From contig JALSHP010000175.1 in the NCBI GenBank assembly GCA_026982175.1, positions 1 through 18,816 on the forward strand: a stretch of DNA of 18,816 nt, read 5' to 3'. How positions within the stretch are numbered: the stretch's first letter is position 1; each line of letters starts with the position of its first letter. The position numbers and the translations under genes are program-made. Under the pieces are notes generated by a model, which saw only the letters and a program-made list of their open reading frames with translations, searched no databases and was not told the DNA's origin. Below, in pieces: positions 13,984 through 18,816 of the stretch. Source of the DNA: Campylobacteraceae bacterium (GTDB lineage: Bacteria; Campylobacterota; Campylobacteria; Campylobacterales; Sulfurovaceae).

Positions 13984-16602
13984 ATGTTAAAGATGATATT
14001 TGGTTCTAAAAATGACAGAATTGTAAAAAGTTATTTAAAAAGAGCAGAAAAAATTAATAAATTAGAAGATGACTATAAAAAACTTTCAGATAATGAGCTA
14101 AAAGATGCCTTTCATGCACTCAAAGATGCCGTACAAGCAGGTGAAAAAAACCTTGATGATGTCTTAAATGACTCTTTTGCCATCACAAGAGAGGCAAGTA
14201 GCCGTGTTTTAGGTATGCGTCACCATGATGTACAACTTGTTGGGGGAATGGTACTTCATGAGAACTCCATCGCTGAGATGAAAACAGGTGAGGGAAAAAC
14301 CTTAGTAGCTACCTTAGCCGTGGTACTCAATGCCATGCTTGGCAAAGGCGTTCACTTGGTCACAGTCAATGATTATCTTGCCAAAAGAGATTCACAAGAG
14401 ATGGGAAAACTCTACAACTTTTTAGGCTACAGCGTGGGATGTCTTACCGATGAAATTCATGATGAGATGACAAAAAAAGCCCAATATGATTGTGACATTA
14501 CCTATGGAACAAACAACGAATATGGCTTTGACTACTTACGTGACAACATGAAAACACGTGCTGAAGAGAAAGTGCAACGTGAACACTACTTTGCCATTAT
14601 TGATGAAGTGGACTCCATCTTAATTGATGAAGCACGTACCCCACTTATTATCTCTGGACCTGTTCAACGTGATACCGTACATTATGTTCAAGCCAATGAG
14701 ATTGCTTTACAGATGAGCAAAGGTGAAAAACCAGAGCTAAAAGCAGGTGAAGATGAGCCAGAATATGATTTTGACTTCTATGTTGATGAGAAAAACAGAC
14801 AAGTTATCATGACTGAAAAAGGGCTTCAAAAGGCACAAGACCTTTTTAAAGTAGAGAACCTCTACTCACTTGAAAATGCTTCCCTCTCTCACCACCTTGA
14901 CCAAGCGATGAAAGCCCAATATATTTTTGTAAAAGATGTTGATTATGTTTCACGTAATGGTGAGATTGTCATTGTCGATGAGTTTACAGGACGTTTAAGT
15001 GAGGGTCGTCGTTTCTCTGAAGGACTTCACCAAGCCATTGAAGCCAAAGAGGGTGTTGAAGTTAAAGATGAGTCTCAAACCTTAGCCGAGATTACTTATC
15101 AAAACTACTTTAGAGGCTATGAAAAACTAGCAGGTATGACAGGTACAGCACAAACAGAAGCAACAGAGTTTTCTGAAATCTATAACTTAGATGTTATCTC
15201 TATTCCGACCAATCTTCCCATTGCAAGAAAAGATGCTAATGACCTAATCTACAATACCGAAAAAGAGAAACTTGATGCCGTGGCACGAAAAGTAAAAGAG
15301 CTTCATGAAAAAGGTCAACCAGTACTTATTGGTACAGCTTCCATTGAAAAATCTGAACTCGTTCATCAACGACTTAAAGATGCTAAAATCCCACACAATA
15401 CCTTAAATGCTAAAAACCATGAAAATGAAGCCAAAATCATTGAAGGTGCGGGGAATAAAGGCTCTGTAACCGTTGCTACCAACATGGCAGGACGTGGAGT
15501 AGATATTAAAATTGATGATGAAGTCAAAGAGCTTGGTGGTCTCTATATTCTAGGAACAGAGCGACATGAGAGTAGACGAATTGACAACCAACTGCGTGGG
15601 CGAAGTGGACGACAAGGTGACCCAGGAGCTTCTCAATTTTACCTTTCACTAGATGACAATCTTCTAAGAATCTTTGGAGGAGAAAAAATCCGTACTATCA
15701 TGAACAAATTGGGTGTTGAAGAGGGAGAGTTTATTGACTCCAAAATCGTAACACGTTCGGTTGAGAAAGCTCAAACCAAAGTGGAAAACATGCACTATGA
15801 GTCGCGTAAACATATCTTAGAGTACGATGACATCGCCAGTGAACAACGTAAAGCCATCTATAAATTTAGAAATAATCTTTTGGATGAGAGTTATGATATT
15901 GATGCGAAAATCAGAGAAAACCGTTTGGAGTATGTTGACCATATTTTACTAGAGTCAGAGATTTACAATGGTGCATCTGAAGAGGACTTTAACCTTGAAA
16001 AACTACTCAATATCCTACGTGAAGATCTTGCCATTGAACTTGAACTATCTACTTTAGAAGGAAAAGATTACGATGAACTTCATGAGCTTATTTTAGAGAT
16101 TTTAACCCACACTTATGAAGAGAAGATGAAACAACTCACGCCAGAACAGCGTTCAGAAGTACAAAGAATTCTCTACCTACAAGTACTTGACCCTCAATGG
16201 CGAGACCACCTTTACGAAATGGATGTCATGAAAACAGGTATTGGACTTAGAGGGTACAACCAAAAAGACCCACTCACAGAGTACAAAAAAGACTCCTATA
16301 ACCTCTTTATGTCATTGGTTGAACGTATTAAATATGAAGCCATTAAAGTACTTCAAGTCGTACAATTCAACTTTGAAGACCCTGCCCAAAAACAAGCAAA
16401 AATGGAGGCCATGAAAGATGAGCTTGAAGCAGACTTAGCCATGGCACAAACCAATGAAGCTGATAGCCAAGAAGAGACAAGCATAAGTGAAGCCACCTTT
16501 GAAAAAAAACCAAAAAGAAATGACCCTTGTCCTTGTGGTTCAGGAAAAAAATATAAACAGTGTTGTGGAGAGAGTGGACCTAAAAAAGGACTATTAGCCT
16601 AA
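13984..16602 (+). CDS. secA: Preprotein translocase motor SecA
   Basis: Peripheral ATPase that drives unfolded preproteins through SecYEG. It has 872 residues, normal. Walker A is at 99-106 (MKTGEGKT), the DEAD-like Walker B at 207-210 (DEVD, in IIDEVDSILIDEARTP), the preprotein-binding region follows, and the second helicase lobe carries TNMAGRGVDIKI and RGRSGRQGDPGASQFYLSL. The C-terminal zinc/SecB-type tail is intact with C849, C851, C860 and C861 (CPCGSGKKYKQCC). The N-terminus MLKMIFGSKNDR is a few residues shorter than in relatives, and an in-frame stop (13969-13971) rules out an upstream ATG start. There is no clear Shine-Dalgarno; see the promoter entry. Its TAA shares one base with the ATG of the permease gene. 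Confidence 0.97.
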   Translation: MLKMIFGSKNDRIVKSYLKRAEKINKLEDDYKKLSDNELKDAFHALKDAVQAGEKNLDDVLNDSFAITREASSRVLGMRHHDVQLVGGMVLHENSIAEMKTGEGKTLVATLAVVLNAMLGKGVHLVTVNDYLAKRDSQEMGKLYNFLGYSVGCLTDEIHDEMTKKAQYDCDITYGTNNEYGFDYLRDNMKTRAEEKVQREHYFAIIDEVDSILIDEARTPLIISGPVQRDTVHYVQANEIALQMSKGEKPELKAGEDEPEYDFDFYVDEKNRQVIMTEKGLQKAQDLFKVENLYSLENASLSHHLDQAMKAQYIFVKDVDYVSRNGEIVIVDEFTGRLSEGRRFSEGLHQAIEAKEGVEVKDESQTLAEITYQNYFRGYEKLAGMTGTAQTEATEFSEIYNLDVISIPTNLPIARKDANDLIYNTEKEKLDAVARKVKELHEKGQPVLIGTASIEKSELVHQRLKDAKIPHNTLNAKNHENEAKIIEGAGNKGSVTVATNMAGRGVDIKIDDEVKELGGLYILGTERHESRRIDNQLRGRSGRQGDPGASQFYLSLDDNLLRIFGGEKIRTIMNKLGVEEGEFIDSKIVTRSVEKAQTKVENMHYESRKHILEYDDIASEQRKAIYKFRNNLLDESYDIDAKIRENRLEYVDHILLESEIYNGASEEDFNLEKLLNILREDLAIELELSTLEGKDYDELHELILEILTHTYEEKMKQLTPEQRSEVQRILYLQVLDPQWRDHLYEMDVMKTGIGLRGYNQKDPLTEYKKDSYNLFMSLVERIKYEAIKVLQVVQFNFEDPAQKQAKMEAMKDELEADLAMAQTNEADSQEETSISEATFEKKPKRNDPCPCGSGKKYKQCCGESGPKKGLLA

Positions 16603-17837
16603 TGGCAACCCTTAAAAACAACACCTTTGTCAATAAGGTAATCAAACATTATCTAAAATATGACAAAGAGAATCCGTTTATCTTTATCTCTTCTCTTCTT
16701 GCCTTCATCGGTATTGCAGCAGGGGTCATGGTGCTTATGTTGGCCATGGGTATCATGAATGGAACACAAAAAGAGTTTAAAAAACGTCTTTTTGTGATGA
16801 ACTATCCTTTGACACTTGTTCCTATTGCTTACCAAAATGCCAATGATGACATTATTCATAAACTCTCTTCTAAGTTTCCTGAACTAAAATTTTCTCCTTA
16901 TTACACCACCCAAGTTATCTCAAAATCTGGTTCAAATGTTAATGGCTCTATTTTGTATGGAGTCAACTTTGAAAAAGAGCGACAGATTAATGAGGTATTT
17001 GAAAAAGCTTCCCAAAAATCGCTAAAAATAAAGAGTAAATTTAAAATGGTCACAGGAGAAAGCTTAGCGACTGAGATGGGCGTAAAAAAAGGTCAAAAAC
17101 TTACCCTCTATTTTTCTGAACAACAAGCCATTGGCTTTGGTTCAATGCCTGTTCAAAAACGTTTCACCATTGATGCCACCTTTAGTTCTGGACTCAATAC
17201 CTATGACAAAGCCATCATCTACACTACCCATGAAGCTTTTCAAAAAGTGCTAAAACGTAAAAAAGGGATTTACGATGGCATTCATATCTATTCAGCCAAT
17301 GCAATGCATGATTTAAAACTTATTAACAACTATTTAAAAGAGATTGGTTTAGCCAATGGCGTACGTGTTCAAGGTTGGTGGGAGCAAAACAGCTCATTTT
17401 TTGCCGCCATGGAGATGGAGAAAGAAGCCCTCTTTTTAGTTTTATTACTCATTATTTTAGTCGCTGCACTCAACATCATCTCATCTCTACTTATGACGGT
17501 CATGAGCCGTCGTGCAGAGATTGCGCTCATGAAAACATTGGGAGCAACAAGTACTGAAATAAAAAGTATATTCTTTAAACTAGGAGCAATTATTGGTCTT
17601 GGTGGAATTGTCGCAGGAACAATTTTAGGGCTTATTGGGATGTGGGTTTTAACTACCTTTGACATAATCCATCTCTCTGCTGATGTTTATGGCTTTTCCA
17701 AACTTCCTATTGACTTAACCCTACTCGATTTTATATTAATTATTATTGGGGCGATTATCATAGTGTTAGCCTCTTCCATCTACCCTGCTAAAAAAGCCTC
17801 TTCTACTGACCCTTTAAATGTTCTTAGGAATGAGTAA
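16602..17837 (+). CDS. LolC/LolE-family lipoprotein-releasing ABC permease (FtsX-like)
   Basis: Inner-membrane permease expected to work with a LolD-type ATPase to extract outer-membrane lipoproteins and hand them to LolA. The 411-residue protein has the LolC/E plan: one membrane helix at about 26-50 (FISSLLAFIGIAAGVMVLML), a large periplasmic domain to about 270, then three helices (LFLVLLLIILVAALNIISSL and two later hydrophobic stretches). The FtsX motif MSRRAEIALMKTLGAT follows the second helix, and the tail SIYPAKKASSTDPLNVLRNE is characteristic. It starts at 16602, sharing one base with the secA stop, so translation is coupled. No lolD is in the window. One permease may serve as a homodimer, as proposed for Campylobacterota; this is from family knowledge, not seen here. 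Confidence 0.9.
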   Translation: MATLKNNTFVNKVIKHYLKYDKENPFIFISSLLAFIGIAAGVMVLMLAMGIMNGTQKEFKKRLFVMNYPLTLVPIAYQNANDDIIHKLSSKFPELKFSPYYTTQVISKSGSNVNGSILYGVNFEKERQINEVFEKASQKSLKIKSKFKMVTGESLATEMGVKKGQKLTLYFSEQQAIGFGSMPVQKRFTIDATFSSGLNTYDKAIIYTTHEAFQKVLKRKKGIYDGIHIYSANAMHDLKLINNYLKEIGLANGVRVQGWWEQNSSFFAAMEMEKEALFLVLLLIILVAALNIISSLLMTVMSRRAEIALMKTLGATSTEIKSIFFKLGAIIGLGGIVAGTILGLIGMWVLTTFDIIHLSADVYGFSKLPIDLTLLDFILIIIGAIIIVLASSIYPAKKASSTDPLNVLRNE

Positions 17838-17859
17838 AAATCTTTTTTAGATTTTTACT
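17833..17859. terminator. Two-way hairpin between the convergent LolC/E-type gene and murI
   Basis: AGTAAAAATCT (17833-17843) pairs perfectly with 17849-17859 around a loop of five T. The permease stop codon lies in the left arm and the murI stop begins at the right edge. The symmetrical A/T runs provide U-rich 3' sequence in both directions, which suits a bidirectional terminator. Confidence 0.55.
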
Positions 17860-18599
17860 TAAGCTAACCATTTATCTGCAATCTTTCTTAAACCTGCAAC
17901 ATTATCAGAAGCAAAAATCTTCAAGTTCGCCTCTTCTTCTTTTTGCACTAAAGCATATCTTGCCTCTAAATACTCAACAATGGCTTCACCTGAATGAATT
18001 AAAAGAGGTGTATTGTTAAAATAACGTTTTATCTCATCACCAATAAGAGGAAAATGGGTACAGCCCAAAATAATTGCTTTAGGTACTTCTATGTTTGAAA
18101 AATAATGTTGCATTGTAGCCTCTAATAGTTTACCCTTAAATATACCCTCTTCTACCAAAGGTACAAAAAGCCCTGTTTGAAGTGAAGTAGTATTATGATG
18201 TCCCAACTTGTTAAGGGCTAAGGCATAACGACTAGAGTTAATGGTCGCTCGTGTTGCCATAATCAAAATATTGTCTTCTTTGGCTAAAGCAGAATTTTCA
18301 AGGGCTAAAACCCCTGCTTCAATCACGCCTACAACAGGATAAGCACTTTGAGCATTCATCTCATCTAGGGCATAAGCAGAGACTGTATTACACGCTGTAA
18401 TCAGTAAATCAATGTCGAAGTTATTAAAAAACTCTAAGGCTTCAAGGGAGTAACGAATAATGGTATTTTTATCTTTAGGACCATAGGGAACACGCGCGGT
18501 GTCCCCATAGTAGATAATCTCTTCAAAGAGATTGGAGGAAAGAAGTGATTTGACCACAGATAAGCCCCCTGCTCCTGAATCAAATACTCCTATTTTCAT
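17859..18599 (-). CDS. murI: Glutamate racemase
   Basis: Cofactor-independent racemase making D-glutamate for peptidoglycan. It has 246 residues, slightly short for the family but complete. The substrate-binding DSG is at 7-9 (GVFDSGAGGLSV), PYG is at 38-40, catalytic Cys70 in ACNTVSA and Cys180 in GCTHFPLI, with His182. It starts 15 bases after the rho stop codon and has no recognisable Shine-Dalgarno sequence; the 15-base gap is only A and T. It is therefore probably expressed by read-through and reinitiation from rho. It converges on the LolC/E-type gene with a shared hairpin. Confidence 0.95.
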   Translation of the reverse strand: MKIGVFDSGAGGLSVVKSLLSSNLFEEIIYYGDTARVPYGPKDKNTIIRYSLEALEFFNNFDIDLLITACNTVSAYALDEMNAQSAYPVVGVIEAGVLALENSALAKEDNILIMATRATINSSRYALALNKLGHHNTTSLQTGLFVPLVEEGIFKGKLLEATMQHYFSNIEVPKAIILGCTHFPLIGDEIKRYFNNTPLLIHSGEAIVEYLEARYALVQKEEEANLKIFASDNVAGLRKIADKWLA

Positions 18600-18614
18600 T
18601 TTATAATTTAAATA

Positions 18615-18816
18615 TTATTCATTCATCATCGCTAAGAATTCAGCGTTGTTCTTAGTTTTGTTCATTTTAGAGAAGAGGAACTTTAATCCCTCAACATCTT
18701 CCATATTTTGCATCGCATTACGCATTGCCCACACTTTACGAAGGTCTTCCTCATCTACCATGAGTTCTTCTTTACGTGTTCCAGACTTGGTCACATCAAT
18801 CGCAGGGTAAATTCGA
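18615..18816 (-). CDS. rho: Transcription termination factor Rho, C-terminal 66 residues (partial)
   Basis: Translating the - strand from the window edge gives RIYPAIDVTKSGTRKEELM, then a segment with DLRKVWAMRNAM and EGLKFLFSKMNKTKNNAEFL, ending AMMNE and TAA at 18615-18617. This is the well-conserved end of Rho, the hexameric RNA-DNA helicase that ends transcription. The rest lies beyond the window edge. It is upstream of murI on the same strand with a 15-base gap, so the two are likely cotranscribed. Confidence 0.94.
   Translation of the reverse strand, partial: RIYPAIDVTKSGTRKEELMVDEEDLRKVWAMRNAMQNMEDVEGLKFLFSKMNKTKNNAEFLAMMNE

Noticed and set aside
1..18816. A new defence or mobile system in the window
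   Set aside because: No toxin-antitoxin pair, nuclease-helicase set, reverse transcriptase, recombinase or CRISPR repeats were seen. The only restriction-like gene is the orphan HsdS-like protein.

Overview
The window reads as ordinary chromosome of a Campylobacterota (epsilonproteobacterial) bacterium of the Sulfurimonas/Sulfurovum/Arcobacter kind. The evidence is AT-rich DNA, a short-LID adenylate kinase with a GYPR motif, a short RecN, and secA followed directly by a LolC/E-type permease, all typical of that phylum. I could not run a search, so the genus is open. No rRNA, tRNA, CRISPR array, insertion sequence or prophage is visible, and the longest gene-free stretch is about 240 bases.

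Layout. (1) Positions 1-2560, + strand: the 3' part of a HlyD-type membrane fusion protein gene and a TolC-type outer membrane protein gene, the end of an export operon whose inner-membrane pump should lie upstream. (2) Positions 2564-7063, - strand: nadK, recN (sharing one base with nadK), a 133-residue membrane protein, a LysM membrane protein that looks like its paralogue, and tatD. (3) Positions 7219-9698, + strand: aspS, a 95-base inverted-repeat element that overlaps the aspS stop codon, then adk. (4) Positions 9708-10175, - strand: a small orphan protein resembling one half of a type I restriction specificity subunit. (5) Positions 10418-13793, + strand: an accessory-looking run of lipoprotein, MFS transporter, secreted seven-repeat propeller protein and a 75-residue protein. 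(6) Positions 13984-17837, + strand: secA and a LolC/E-family permease, coupled by a one-base overlap. (7) Positions 17859-18816, - strand: murI and the 3' end of rho.

How the genes fit together. Most are housekeeping: NAD phosphorylation, double-strand-break repair, aspartyl-tRNA synthesis, adenylate balance, protein export, lipoprotein release, peptidoglycan precursor supply and transcription termination. The less described parts are the paralogous single-pass membrane pair next to recN, the orphan HsdS-like protein, the propeller operon, the repeat at the end of aspS, and several hairpins or palindromes at gene edges. I found no convincing new multi-gene system; the findings are leads of modest size.
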